Notes under the pieces: model-generated | Told to the model about the DNA's origin: nothing | What the model saw: the letters and a program-made list of their open reading frames with translations, nothing else | Database searches by the model: none | Program-made: the position numbers and the translations under genes | Source: Mucilaginibacter_A sp965201005 | GTDB taxonomy: Bacteria > Bacteroidota > Bacteroidia > Sphingobacteriales > Sphingobacteriaceae | Direction: 5' to 3' | Assembly: GCF_965201005.1 (NCBI RefSeq) | Contig: NZ_OZ241747.1 | Span: 2,418,001-2,482,000, forward strand | DNA length: 64,000 nucleotides | Part shown: positions 52,643 to 61,923 of the stretch, piece after piece | Position numbering within the stretch: position 1 is the stretch's first letter | How the letters are laid out: every line of letters begins with the position of its first letter

Positions 52643-52733
52643 TATAAAAGAAGTATGCCGGAAGAATATTGAAGGTGTTGACATAAAATTTTTACAGAAG
52701 GTAAATTTTGCCATTTGCCATGCTTCTTTTAGC
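52643..52733. repeat. Outward-ordered pair of words in a divergent gap
   Basis: Plus word 52643-52656 (GTAT type), minus word 52720-52733 with ACATAAAATTTAGG arm. The order is plus-then-minus. Between M1 peptidase and GH92 starts. Confidence 0.65.
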
Positions 52734-52825
52734 ACATAAAATTTAGGATGGCCTGTTGCAGATAAAAGGTAAATTCTACAAAAATCCTGCTTATTATTGT
52801 TTCTCGGATTCCTTCAACATAAAAA

Positions 52826-55126
52826 ATGAAATACAACATAATTTTTGCCGCTTTTCTTTTTTCTTCATTTGCTGCTTTTGCACAACAAAAACCAGCGCAA
52901 AACCTGGTACAATATGTAAAGCCCATTATCGGCACCCAACGCATGGGCCACACATATCCAGGTGCAACCGTGCCTTTCGGGATGGTGCAGTTAAGCCCGG
53001 AAACAGATACCATCAGCTACGAAGAAAACGGCCGTTACAACCCAAAAGTTTATGCTTATTGTGCTGGTTATCAATATGAAGACCACACAATAACCGGTTT
53101 CAGCCATACACATTTCAGCGGAACAGGCCATTCTGATTTGGGTGATTTTTTGATCATGCCAACCGTTGGCCAGCTTAAACTTAATCCCGGAACGGCCACA
53201 CAGCCCAACAGCGGTTATCGCTCCAGATATTCCCATGCAAATGAAGTATCGGCAGCAGATTATTACAAAGTGAAGCTGGAGGATTACAACATTACCGCCG
53301 AAATGACGGCAAGCACACGTGTTGGCTTCCATCAATATACTTTCCCGAAAACAGATCAGGCGCACATCATTTTGGATTTGATGGCCGGCATTTATAATTA
53401 TGACGACAAAAATGTTTGGACTTATCTGCACGTTATAAACGATTCTACCGTTACCGGTTTCCGCCGGACGAACGGCTGGGCAAAAAACCGCGTGCTGTAT
53501 TTTGCCATGAAGTTTTCCAAGCCGTTCATCGCTTACGGAAACCATAATTATTCTAAAAAAGAAGTTTACCGGGGTTTTTGGGGAAAGTTTAACCAAAGCA
53601 AAAACTTCCCTGAAATCGCCGCGCCAAAACTTCGGGCTTACTTCGATTTCAAAACGGAAGAAGGCGAAAAGATCGACATCAAATTTGCTTTATCACCGGT
53701 GAGCATGGACGGCGCGCTGGCAAACATGCAGGCCGAAATCCCCGGTTGGAATTTTACTGCCGTAAAAGAAGCAGGCCAAAAAGCCTGGGAATCAGAACTT
53801 TCCAAAATCAACATCCAAAGCAAAAGTATTGCAGAGAAACAGAATTTTTATACCGCGATGTATCACGCCATGATCAACCCAACCATTTATATGGATGTTG
53901 ACGGCGAGTATAAAGGATTGGATCAAAACGTACACAAAGCAGTTGGTTTTACCAATTATACCACGTTTTCGCTGTGGGACACGTACCGCGCGCTGCACCC
54001 GCTTTTCAACATCATCGAACCAAAACGGAACGATGATATGATCAAATCCATGCTGGCACATTTTGAGCAAAGTCCGGAACACATGTTGCCGATCTGGTCA
54101 AATTCCGGAAATGAAAACTGGTGCATGTCTGGCTATCACGCGGTTGCGGTTATTGCGGATGCCGTTGTAAAAGGAAATGCTTCTTTTGACACACAAAAAG
54201 CGTTGGAAGCTTGTGTCGCTACGGCCAGAAAACGCAGTTATGAAGGCATCGGCGAATACATCGACAAAGGTTATATCGCGGATGAACACAATGGCGTTTC
54301 GGTGTCCAACACGTTGGAATATGCTTATGACGATTGGGCGATTGCGCAAATGGCCAAAAAGCTGGGCAAAATGGATATTTATAACGAGTTTATGAAACGG
54401 TCTGAAAATTATAAAAACGTGTTTGACCCGGCGGACGGTTTTATGCATCCGAGAAATGCAGACGGAACTTTCAGACAGAAATTTGATCCGTTATCAACTA
54501 ATAATCAGGGCTTTATTGAAGGGAATTCCTGGAACTATACGTTTTTCGTTCCACAAAATCCGCCGGAATTGATTAAACTTTTAGGTGGCAACAAGCGTTT
54601 TATTTCCCGGCTGGATTCCTTGTTCACGATGAACCTTCCCGATAAGTATTTTGCTGAAACAGAGGATATTACACGCGATGGCATCATCGGGAATTATGTG
54701 CACGGCAACGAACCTTCGCACCACGTGGCGTATTTATATAACTGGACCAATCAACCCTGGAAAACGCAGGAACGTGTCCGCATGATTTTACCGAAAATGT
54801 ACAAGCCAACGCCTGATGGTTTGGGCGGAAACGATGATACCGGACAAATGAGTGCCTGGTATATTTTCAGTTCGCTGGGGTTTTATCCTGTTGCGCCGGG
54901 ATCGGATCAATATGCGCTTGGAAGTCCGGCTGTTGATGCCGCAACAATCCAACTTCCAAAAGGAAAAACGTTGGAAATCATCGCCAAAAATCAATCTGAT
55001 AAAAATGTGTACGTAAAAGAAGTATTGCTGAACGGTCAGGTTTTAAACCGAAATTACATTACACATTCAGAGATTATGGGTGGCGGGAAGTTGGTTTTTG
55101 TGATGAGTGGTAAGCATGGGAAGTAG
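52826..55126 (+). CDS. GH92 alpha-mannosidase
   Basis: 766 residues with signal peptide (LFSSFAAFAQQ). Ca-dependent exo-alpha-mannosidase of GH92: YVKPIIGTQRMGHTYPGATVPFGMVQLSPET at the N-terminus, SLWDTYRALHPLF, YHAVAVIADAVVKG, EGNSWNYTFFVP, GNEPSHHVAYLYNW and GNDDTGQMSAWYIFSSLGFYPV, all family signatures. Removes mannose from N-glycans or yeast mannan in the periplasm. No SusC/SusD pair is adjacent, so not part of a visible PUL. A word at 55012-55025 encodes VKEV. Confidence 0.95.
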   Translation: MKYNIIFAAFLFSSFAAFAQQKPAQNLVQYVKPIIGTQRMGHTYPGATVPFGMVQLSPETDTISYEENGRYNPKVYAYCAGYQYEDHTITGFSHTHFSGTGHSDLGDFLIMPTVGQLKLNPGTATQPNSGYRSRYSHANEVSAADYYKVKLEDYNITAEMTASTRVGFHQYTFPKTDQAHIILDLMAGIYNYDDKNVWTYLHVINDSTVTGFRRTNGWAKNRVLYFAMKFSKPFIAYGNHNYSKKEVYRGFWGKFNQSKNFPEIAAPKLRAYFDFKTEEGEKIDIKFALSPVSMDGALANMQAEIPGWNFTAVKEAGQKAWESELSKINIQSKSIAEKQNFYTAMYHAMINPTIYMDVDGEYKGLDQNVHKAVGFTNYTTFSLWDTYRALHPLFNIIEPKRNDDMIKSMLAHFEQSPEHMLPIWSNSGNENWCMSGYHAVAVIADAVVKGNASFDTQKALEACVATARKRSYEGIGEYIDKGYIADEHNGVSVSNTLEYAYDDWAIAQMAKKLGKMDIYNEFMKRSENYKNVFDPADGFMHPRNADGTFRQKFDPLSTNNQGFIEGNSWNYTFFVPQNPPELIKLLGGNKRFISRLDSLFTMNLPDKYFAETEDITRDGIIGNYVHGNEPSHHVAYLYNWTNQPWKTQERVRMILPKMYKPTPDGLGGNDDTGQMSAWYIFSSLGFYPVAPGSDQYALGSPAVDAATIQLPKGKTLEIIAKNQSDKNVYVKEVLLNGQVLNRNYITHSEIMGGGKLVFVMSGKHGK

Positions 55127-55191
55127 CATGATAAAAAAAAATGAAATTAAAGATAATATAATTACTAATTTTTTTAGTTTAATTTAATTGT

Positions 55192-55259
55192 TAGATTTGT
55201 ACAAATATTCATACATTTAAAAATAAACCTACGCCCATTGTTTTTTAATATAAATGTAT
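55192..55259 (+). promoter_or_regulatory. Promoter and candidate operator of the Panacea TA pair
   Basis: TAGATTTG (55192-55199) matches the -7 box, 70 bases before the ATG. Downstream an inverted repeat ATACATTTA (55211-55219) / TAAATGTAT (55251-55259) with 31 bases between could serve for autoregulation. The -33 box is weak. Confidence 0.45.
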
Positions 55260-55269
55260 TAAATCATTT

Positions 55270-55842
55270 ATGACATCATTCAAATTCAAAAAAGCAGTTC
55301 AAGCATTAAATTTTTTTGCTAGCAAAGAAGGCGGAAAAATAAATTACATGAAGGCTGGTAAGCTGGTTTATTTAGCAGACAAAGCTCATTTAAGAATTTA
55401 CGGTAGAACTATAACTAATGACAGTTATTTTGCTATGAAAAATGGTCCTGTTCCTTCGGGAACAAAGGATATCATATTGAAGTCTAAGTGGCAAGGTCAA
55501 GACATTGTTGAATATTCAGACATATTTCTTTCTTCTCCAAAAGGCTATGATATCAATTCATTAAAAGATTTTGATCCAGCTGTTTTTTCAAAAACAGACC
55601 TTAATTTGATGGATGAAATTTATCAAAATTTTGGTCAGTTAAGAGAGTTTGAATTGAGTGATTACACGCATACTTTTCCAGAATGGTTACGCTTCAAAAA
55701 TGATTTAGCTAAAGATTCAAGCCGTGCTTTTCAAATTAATTGGGATGACTTATTTGAGCTCAATATTAAAGATATACCATTTAAACAAAGTGAAGAGTTA
55801 TTAAATTTAAGTAAAGACCAATTCCAAGGCATAGTAAAATGA
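55270..55842 (+). CDS. Panacea (SocA/DUF4065) antitoxin
   Basis: 190 residues. Opens FKKAVQALNFFASKEGGKINYMKAGKLVYLADKAHLRIYGR, the Panacea/SocA domain hallmark (helices with Lys-Leu-x-Tyr-x-Ala-Asp), then FAMKNGPVPSGTKDII. Panacea domains are antitoxins paired with many unrelated toxins. Translationally coupled (ATGA overlap) to the next gene. The pair is markedly AT-rich compared with flanking genes and carries no dispersed word, both signs of recent acquisition. Confidence 0.85.
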   Translation: MTSFKFKKAVQALNFFASKEGGKINYMKAGKLVYLADKAHLRIYGRTITNDSYFAMKNGPVPSGTKDIILKSKWQGQDIVEYSDIFLSSPKGYDINSLKDFDPAVFSKTDLNLMDEIYQNFGQLREFELSDYTHTFPEWLRFKNDLAKDSSRAFQINWDDLFELNIKDIPFKQSEELLNLSKDQFQGIVK

Positions 55843-56273
55843 TTTCTTTTGAAGTTTTTATAGAAAGCTTCGCCATAGGAAATATCTATTGGTTTATTAA
55901 TCCGCAAATAAATTCAACCGATCCCCATCCGCATTTATGTGTTGGCGTTAAGGATAAATCAATTGCATTTTTGATATGTGGTACCTCACAGTTTGAAAAG
56001 AAGAAGAGATACTTTGAACTTACTGGTTTACCTTTTGAAACTCTTGTCAGGCTTGAACCGAATTCAAATAACTTTTTGTACAAGCACACTTATATAAACT
56101 GCAATGAAATACAGGAACATTCTATAAGTGAACTATTTACCACAAGTGGTTTTAGGTTTTTCGGTACTATTTCTGATTCCGAGTTATATCAAGTAAGAAA
56201 TGGATTAGAGATAAGTGAATTATTAGAGCAGGACACTAAAGATTTCATTTTAAAGTCGTTTCCTGAAATTTAG
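55839..56273 (+). CDS. Probable toxin partner, PemK/MazF-like
   Basis: 144 residues: FAIGNIYWFINPQINSTDPHPHLCVGVKDKSIAFLICGTSQ resembles the opening of PemK/MazF-like SH3-barrel toxins (start of barrel, Pro-His loop); later RLEPNSNNFLYKHTYINCNEIQEHSI. The resemblance is by pattern, not proven homology. It overlaps the antitoxin gene by four bases; position, size and pairing fit a Panacea toxin. If correct it would cleave RNA. Confidence 0.65.
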   Translation: MISFEVFIESFAIGNIYWFINPQINSTDPHPHLCVGVKDKSIAFLICGTSQFEKKKRYFELTGLPFETLVRLEPNSNNFLYKHTYINCNEIQEHSISELFTTSGFRFFGTISDSELYQVRNGLEISELLEQDTKDFILKSFPEI

Positions 56274-56356
56274 CTTAGAAATTCCCTTGTAACATTTCCC
56301 TTCCCGCCGTATCTCAACACACAAAATGGCAAACATGCGTTTTGAGCTAACTACCG

Positions 56357-56370
56357 ATACTGTTTTTATC
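56357..56370 (-). repeat. Left half of an element before the sigma factor gene
   Basis: ACAG-type word followed by AACCTAAATTTGG, 21 bases before the sigma-factor ATG, with no matching right word. The arm contains TAAATTTG (56375-56382), a match to the -7 box, but no -33 box at the right distance. Confidence 0.65.
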
Positions 56371-56391
56371 AACCTAAATTTGGCATAGGCA

Positions 56392-56871
56392 ATGGCTGAG
56401 TATGAAGAGATTTATCAGCAATATTCGCCGCAGATATTTAGGGTTTGCATGGGTTATGTAAATGATGCAGACCTGGCGCGCGATCTGGTGCAGGAAACTT
56501 TTATTTCTGTTTGGCGCAACTTGCATTCTTTTAGAAATGATTCCAAGATAAGCACCTGGATTTTCCGTATTGCAACCAATAATTGTTTGCGGGCGATTGA
56601 AAAATCAAAACGCATCGTCCAAGCAGAACTGCCCGAAAATATACCCGAAATTATCGAAGAATCCCCGGAGGAAAAACTTCAACTTTTATACAATTGTATT
56701 GCTGAGTTGGAAGAAATGGACCGCATTATTATCTCATTGGTTTTAGAAGATTTGCCACAAGCTGAAATTGCATCTATTGTTGGTTTAAGTAATGCGAACA
56801 TCCGCGTAAAAGTGCATCGGATCAAAGAAAAACTCAGCCTAAAATTTAAAAAACATGGACAATTTGAATGA
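56392..56871 (+). CDS. ECF RNA polymerase sigma factor
   Basis: 159 residues. Sigma region 2 (YQQYSPQIFRVCMGYVNDADLARDLVQETFISVWRNL, and FRIATNNCLRAIEKSK) and region 4 (DRIIISLVLEDLPQAEIASIVGLSNANIRVKVHRIKEKL) with helix-turn-helix. ECF sigma factors direct stress or envelope regulons. Its last 17 bases overlap the next gene, which is thus the likely regulator. Confidence 0.94.
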   Translation: MAEYEEIYQQYSPQIFRVCMGYVNDADLARDLVQETFISVWRNLHSFRNDSKISTWIFRIATNNCLRAIEKSKRIVQAELPENIPEIIEESPEEKLQLLYNCIAELEEMDRIIISLVLEDLPQAEIASIVGLSNANIRVKVHRIKEKLSLKFKKHGQFE

Positions 56872-57445
56872 GCTGAAAGCAATCTGGCAAACGGCCGATG
56901 TTTCCGATTTGCCGCAAGCGAAGGAGATAAAAGCCATATCTAAAGATTACCAGCAAAAAACACTGGTAAAAAAAGCATGGGTTTTTGCGGCTACTTTGCT
57001 GGCGTCAGGGATTTTTGTGCTGAGTTTGTTTTTTTATCACCCGCAATTTATAAGCACGAGGATCGGGCAGTTGTTGATCCTTTTGGCGATGTTGATTTTG
57101 CTGTGGTCTAACTTAAAATCGCTTGGCAGGATTTACCGCATCCGCAATTGCAGCAACCAGGAATTTATCAAATACCTGCGTGAAGTGCAGCTGAACCGGA
57201 TTATTTATTACAAAAGAACGCAGGTTTTTGGTATGATTTTATACAGCGCAGGCTTGCTTTTATATCTGTATGAAATGGTTTATAAAGATGTTTATGCAGC
57301 AGCCGTTTGCTATGCTTTAACAATTTCGTTGCTGATCAGCAGTTGGTTTTTCCTGCGGCCAAAAGCTTACCAAAAGCGCAAAAATAAGTTTGAACCTTTT
57401 TTAGATCATGTCGAAAAACTCAATAAACAACTCCAGGAAAAATGA
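56855..57445 (+). CDS. Membrane protein overlapping the sigma factor, putative anti-sigma factor
   Basis: 196 residues. Short cytoplasmic N-terminus (LNELKAIWQTADVSDLPQAKEIKAISKDYQQKTLVKK), then four hydrophobic segments (about 45-62, 72-90, 125-143, 149-166) and a charged C-terminal tail. No zinc-binding anti-sigma (HxxxCxxC) motif and no FecR domain. The 17-base overlap with the sigma gene implies coupled expression; a role as membrane anti-sigma factor is inferred from position only. Confidence 0.7.
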   Translation: MDNLNELKAIWQTADVSDLPQAKEIKAISKDYQQKTLVKKAWVFAATLLASGIFVLSLFFYHPQFISTRIGQLLILLAMLILLWSNLKSLGRIYRIRNCSNQEFIKYLREVQLNRIIYYKRTQVFGMILYSAGLLLYLYEMVYKDVYAAAVCYALTISLLISSWFFLRPKAYQKRKNKFEPFLDHVEKLNKQLQEK

Positions 57446-57471
57446 AAAGAAAAGTTTATGAGAAAACTGTC

Positions 57472-57562
57472 ATGCTTCTTTTATCCCTATAAAATTGGTG
57501 CCGTTATCTTCAGAAAAAAAGCATGAAAGTTTTTAATGTTTTTTAGGCGATAAAAGAAGCAT
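57472..57562. repeat. Inverted pair of words between convergent genes
   Basis: Left word 57472-57485 with CCTATAAAATTGG arm, right word 57549-57562 with TTTTTTAGGC arm. Between the anti-sigma candidate and an MscS gene. Confidence 0.75.
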
Positions 57563-57621
57563 CTAAAATAAATCAAGCCTTAAAATTCAACAGATAAAAT
57601 ATTGGTGATTTTTCAGGAAAG

Positions 57622-58533
57622 CTATTCATTGTTTACAACTTCCGGCGCGCTGACCTTAATTGGCATTTCGTTCAGCGGTACTCCTCCTTTAATTCCAAAA
57701 TCCAACGTGCGGATCGGGAACGGGATCATAATGCCATTTTCATCATAAGCTTCTTTAATCCGCATCACGGCCTCGCTGCAAACTTCTAAGTAAATAGGTT
57801 GCTCGGGCGAGTTGATCCATAAACGGATCACAAGGTTGATAGAACTATCGCCAAATTCCTTAAAAAACAATGTCGTTTCTTCATCTGGTGATAATCCATT
57901 GATACCTTTTACAGCATTCAATGTGATTTCTTTAACGCGACGTAAATTATCGCCGTAAGAAACGCCGATGTTTAAATCCAAGCGCCGTTTTCCGAGTAAA
58001 GAGAAATTTTCAATCGGGTTTTGAAACACGTCTTTGTTTGGAATGATCACTTTCTGACCCTGAAAAGTCCGTACGATCGTATCGCGCAGGTTAACTTCTT
58101 CCACTTTGCCCATATAATCTTTGATCTTGATGATATCGCCAACATTCACCGGACGTCTGAAAGAAATAAAAATACCGGAAATAAAATTTGACGCAATATC
58201 CTGGAAAGCAAAGGCCAAAGCCAGACCAACGATTCCGGCACCGGCCAAAATTGAAGTTACGGCCGTGTCTAAATGCAATATCCGCAAAACGACGAACAGC
58301 GTAACACCGATAAAAAAAATATAGATGACCGAAGTAAAAAGATTGTTCAGGGCCGAATTTGCGGAAACCTTCCGGATAACTTTGCCGGCCAGCGTACGGA
58401 TCCATTGTGCCACAAAAAAACCCAAAACAAGGATCAGCGAAGACAATAAAATATTTGGCAGCAGCTTGATAAAATCGTTCGTCCAGCCGGATAATTTTTG
58501 GGAAATGAGCTGGTATGCCTTGTTAATGTCCAT
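57622..58533 (-). CDS. Small-conductance mechanosensitive channel, MscS family
   Basis: 303 residues: three membrane helices, the pore helix GIVGLALAFAFQDIASNFISGIFISF, then the beta domain with GDIIKIKDYMGKVEEVNLRDTIVRTFQGQKVIIPN and the alpha/beta domain. Normal length. Opens on membrane tension to release osmolytes. Confidence 0.94.
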   Translation of the reverse strand: MDINKAYQLISQKLSGWTNDFIKLLPNILLSSLILVLGFFVAQWIRTLAGKVIRKVSANSALNNLFTSVIYIFFIGVTLFVVLRILHLDTAVTSILAGAGIVGLALAFAFQDIASNFISGIFISFRRPVNVGDIIKIKDYMGKVEEVNLRDTIVRTFQGQKVIIPNKDVFQNPIENFSLLGKRRLDLNIGVSYGDNLRRVKEITLNAVKGINGLSPDEETTLFFKEFGDSSINLVIRLWINSPEQPIYLEVCSEAVMRIKEAYDENGIMIPFPIRTLDFGIKGGVPLNEMPIKVSAPEVVNNE

Positions 58534-58593
58534 TCGATGCTTGTTTGGATTGGTAAATTAATTATTAAAATGAGTTTTTACCAATTTTATACC

Positions 58594-58607
58594 GGTAAAA
58601 ACAGTAT
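58594..58607 (+). repeat. Single ACAG-type word between the two MscS genes
   Basis: Preceded by AATTTTATACC; a degraded left partner (TGAGTTTTTACC, about 58571) may form the other half. Confidence 0.6.
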
Positions 58608-58628
58608 GTGTCCACGTACAACGTTTTC

Positions 58629-60497
58629 TCAAGCATCGTTTTTATCTATTGTGACCTGAAAGCCCGGCGTTTTATAATCCGGCGGCAGATAGCTTGCCGG
58701 TATCGTGGTCATGTTGCCGTCGCGCATCGTATTGTAATGCGGCGACATGATCTCGATCCCTCTTTCGTTGCACACATCCTGGATATGCTGATGCAATTGC
58801 GAATAGATAAATGCCTGTTTTCCAGCTTCTTTTGTGTAGGCGTTGATCTGATAAGAAACATAAAAATCATCAAGGCTGGTTTGCAGCACAAACGGAAGCG
58901 GTTCTTTAAGGATAAAATCAACCCGTAACGCCGCATCAATCAAGGCCTGGTGCATGTCCTTCCACGGCACGTCATAACCAATGGTAACGGTTGTATGCAC
59001 GATCAAACCGGTATCATTGGTATTGACCGTATAATTGATGGTATAAGTGTTCAAAACTGTCGAATTCGGCACGGTAACATCTTCGTTTTTGATCGTCCGG
59101 ATACGCGTGACCAGCATGGTTTTTTCGATGACATCGCCCGTTACTTCGCCAATTTTTACACGGTCGCCTTTTTTAAAAGGGCGCATATAAGTTATGACCA
59201 AACCGGCAATCACATTAGAAATAGCCGAAGATGACCCTAACGAAAGCAAAATACCCAGAAAAACACTTACGCCCTGAAATGCCGGCGATTTGGAACCCGG
59301 CAAGTAAGGAAATATGATCACGAACATAAAAGCGTAGATCAAAACCTTGATGATGTTGAACGTTGGCCAGGCCCATTCTTTATAAAATCCGCCTAAACGG
59401 ATCCTCTCCTGGTCGATTTCTGTTGCGAAATACTTCACAAACTTGATTAAATAACGCGTTGCCAGATAAATCACCAAAATGGTGAACAGGTTGGGCAGAA
59501 AGCCGAGGATACCGTCAAATACTGCTTTTGCCGGTGTCAAAATCCAGCTAATCAGTAAGTTGGCAATAGATTTTGTTTGCGGGAATACACTGAAAAAAAG
59601 CGGCAAAGCAAGATAAATAATCAATAAAATCAGGATGAGCCGGATGATATTATTGATCCGCAAGGCATATTTATAGTGTTCGTCTGCAGACAATAGCTGC
59701 AAGGTGCGTATTTTGATGCCTTTAAAGTATTTTTCTTTGTTAACGCTCAGGAATTTTTCGGAGTAATTGAGCAGGTAATTGATTCCGCGGACAATCAGCC
59801 AGATACCCAGAAAAATCAGGCAGATGTAGCCAAAGCGCTTCAGCCAGTTTACCAAACTGTTTTTCTGCTTTTCTGCGGCAATTTCTTTTTTTATTTTAAT
59901 CAGATATTGCTCGGCAAGCTTTGCAGGGGCTTCATTGTACCAAAGCGCATCGAGTTCTGCAACAGACATGATGACGTTGTTTTGGTAAACAATATCGTAA
60001 GTTGCTTCATTCGGCATCACAACCAGGGAATCGGGCTTAAAAAACGCATCATTATACAAGGCGTTGATATGGCCGGAGATGGCTTTTGCGCGTTCGGCGG
60101 TGCTGAAAGAACCGATGCGCGTGTAAATATTGAACAAAGTATCAGCAAGCAGTTTTACCGGGTTTGGCTTTGCTGTGCGTTTCAGTTCTGCAATCCTTTT
60201 AACCTGTTCTATTTTGTGCAACGAGTCTTTCAGGGAGAGCTGCCGCAAACGGTCTTCGAGGTTTTTCCTCTTTTTAGAATCTGTGCTGACCTGCAAAATT
60301 TCGTTTTGCAGTTGCATGGAAGCCATCGAATCAACTTTTTGCCTTTCCTTTTCGCGCAGCAAATATCTTTCTGCAAGGATCTGTCTTTTATCTGATGAGC
60401 TGTCTGAAGGAGTTTCTGCACTTGTTTTTTGCTGCGCAGAAGTACATTGGCAACATAACAGAACTACAAGCAAAGCAAATCCGGTTTTTTTATACAT
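58629..60497 (-). CDS. Large mechanosensitive channel, MscS family with extended N-terminus
   Basis: 622 residues from 60497, chosen because YKKTGFALLVVLLCCQCTSAQQ is a signal peptide. Periplasmic coiled-coil region (35-210), four or five membrane helices, then the MscS core: LGILLSLGSSSAISNVIAGLVITYMRPFKKGDRVKIGEVTGDVIEKTMLVTRIRT and DVTVPNSTVLN. Resembles MscK/YbdG-type larger channels. Same strand as the other MscS gene, 96 bases upstream of it. Confidence 0.92.
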   Translation of the reverse strand: MYKKTGFALLVVLLCCQCTSAQQKTSAETPSDSSSDKRQILAERYLLREKERQKVDSMASMQLQNEILQVSTDSKKRKNLEDRLRQLSLKDSLHKIEQVKRIAELKRTAKPNPVKLLADTLFNIYTRIGSFSTAERAKAISGHINALYNDAFFKPDSLVVMPNEATYDIVYQNNVIMSVAELDALWYNEAPAKLAEQYLIKIKKEIAAEKQKNSLVNWLKRFGYICLIFLGIWLIVRGINYLLNYSEKFLSVNKEKYFKGIKIRTLQLLSADEHYKYALRINNIIRLILILLIIYLALPLFFSVFPQTKSIANLLISWILTPAKAVFDGILGFLPNLFTILVIYLATRYLIKFVKYFATEIDQERIRLGGFYKEWAWPTFNIIKVLIYAFMFVIIFPYLPGSKSPAFQGVSVFLGILLSLGSSSAISNVIAGLVITYMRPFKKGDRVKIGEVTGDVIEKTMLVTRIRTIKNEDVTVPNSTVLNTYTINYTVNTNDTGLIVHTTVTIGYDVPWKDMHQALIDAALRVDFILKEPLPFVLQTSLDDFYVSYQINAYTKEAGKQAFIYSQLHQHIQDVCNERGIEIMSPHYNTMRDGNMTTIPASYLPPDYKTPGFQVTIDKNDA

Positions 60498-60550
60498 GTT
60501 TACCACAAAATGATATTGATTTGAAAGCTGTTTAAATTTTTAAATTTTTA

Positions 60551-60642
60551 ATGCATCTTTTAGCATATAAAATTAGTTGTTTTTTAAGTTGAAGGAATCT
60601 TTATAAAAGTAAAAACCAAATTTACAGGCATAAAAGAAGTAT
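60551..60642. repeat. Degenerate inverted pair of words
   Basis: Left word 60551-60564 with one mismatch (ATGCATC…), ATATAAAATTAG arm; right word 60629-60642 (GTAT type) with CAAATTTACAGG arm. Upstream of the large MscS gene and after DUF2254. Confidence 0.6.
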
Positions 60643-60681
60643 TGATGATTTTCGCTAAATTCAAACAGCCGCTGAAGATTG

Positions 60682-61923
60682 TCAATTATATTTTAATTTA
60701 TCACTTTCCGCAACAATCTCTTCAATAAATTTTCTAAAAAAAACGGACTGCTTTTTATCAGTGTCGATTACGGTCAGCTGGTTCAGCATGTGCAGCAAAG
60801 CATTTTGCACATAACGGTCGCTTTTGCCATAATGCCAGATCGGGAAAATACAGTTTTCAAACAGGCGTTCAAAAGAAGACACTTGCAGCAGCACGCGCGG
60901 TTTGTTTTGCTTGTCGAAAATCACGGTTGGCAGGCAATGGTTTAAACGGTAAGCAAATAAATCCGACAACGAATTGATGGCCAGCACGGCGGTTGCAGGG
61001 TCATTGATGCCGGGGCTTAAAGCTTTCAACGCCACTTCTGCCAAATGCCGGAAACCGTATTCCGGGTTTCGGTCTATCGGTTGGCCGGTAAAAAAATCAA
61101 TTGCAAAAAACAGTCTTTTTTTGGTTTCGGCATCAATTTCGCCGCGCCCGTAAACCACCATCGCTTTGCTGCCTTTGATAAGGTAAGTGCCCTGAATACA
61201 AGGAAACGAGATCAGCACGTCTAATTCTTCTGCAATTTTTAGCGTTTGCTTCGTGTCAAAACCTTGAAAATAACCCGAAACGTCAGATTCAACTTCCACA
61301 AACGGCATTTCTTTCCGATCGATGGTTTTTTCGCCGGAACTGCAAAACCTTTTCTGCATCACTTTTAACGTTTGTGTTTGTACCCGCTGGATAACAGTGT
61401 CATATTTAACGGTTTGCGTAACGTAATCAAGGAAATAGATAAAAAGGAATATATCGCCAACCGTTAGCAAGAGCAACAAATAAATGCTCAATGCCGGCAC
61501 GTTCACACCGTTGTTAAGGTCGCGTATGGTACTCAGCAGGAACAAGGCATACACGATCGTACCGATATAAAAACCCAGGATTACCTGCTGGAAACGGTTT
61601 TCGATCATGCTGTTGAGTATGCGGTTGCTCATTTGCGAAGCCGCCTGGTTCAGCACGATCATCACCATGGAAAAACTGAAAACCGTGAGCGAGATGATGC
61701 CGCCAACCACCGTAGAAATGATGACCCTTGCGGTACTGGCATCTTTTAAAGTAAGCCAGCTAAGGTTTTGCTTGATGTCTTTTCCCCAGTAAGAAAAATC
61801 GATTTCGAGCATTCCCCATGACAGAAAAAGGAACATCACCGCGATAAGTGCGGGATAAAATGCAATACTGTCAACGATCTTGCCGGAATTTTCCCGCAGC
61901 CATTTTAAAAAGCCTCTGCCCAT
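60682..61923 (-). CDS. DUF2254 membrane protein
   Basis: 413 residues. Four N-terminal membrane helices (about 15-40, 60-85, 105-130, 140-165) and a C-terminal soluble domain with AEVALKALSPGINDPATAV, the diagnostic motif of the family. Function unknown. Third of three consecutive minus-strand membrane genes with the MscS pair. Confidence 0.92.
   Translation of the reverse strand: MGRGFLKWLRENSGKIVDSIAFYPALIAVMFLFLSWGMLEIDFSYWGKDIKQNLSWLTLKDASTARVIISTVVGGIISLTVFSFSMVMIVLNQAASQMSNRILNSMIENRFQQVILGFYIGTIVYALFLLSTIRDLNNGVNVPALSIYLLLLLTVGDIFLFIYFLDYVTQTVKYDTVIQRVQTQTLKVMQKRFCSSGEKTIDRKEMPFVEVESDVSGYFQGFDTKQTLKIAEELDVLISFPCIQGTYLIKGSKAMVVYGRGEIDAETKKRLFFAIDFFTGQPIDRNPEYGFRHLAEVALKALSPGINDPATAVLAINSLSDLFAYRLNHCLPTVIFDKQNKPRVLLQVSSFERLFENCIFPIWHYGKSDRYVQNALLHMLNQLTVIDTDKKQSVFFRKFIEEIVAESDKLKYN

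Noticed and set aside
56357..56382. Element arm TAAATTTG as a general mobile promoter
   Set aside because: The arm matches the -7 box in some copies but no -33 box lies at 19-21 bases, and other copies (TAAAATTTG, TAAAAAATGG) do not match.
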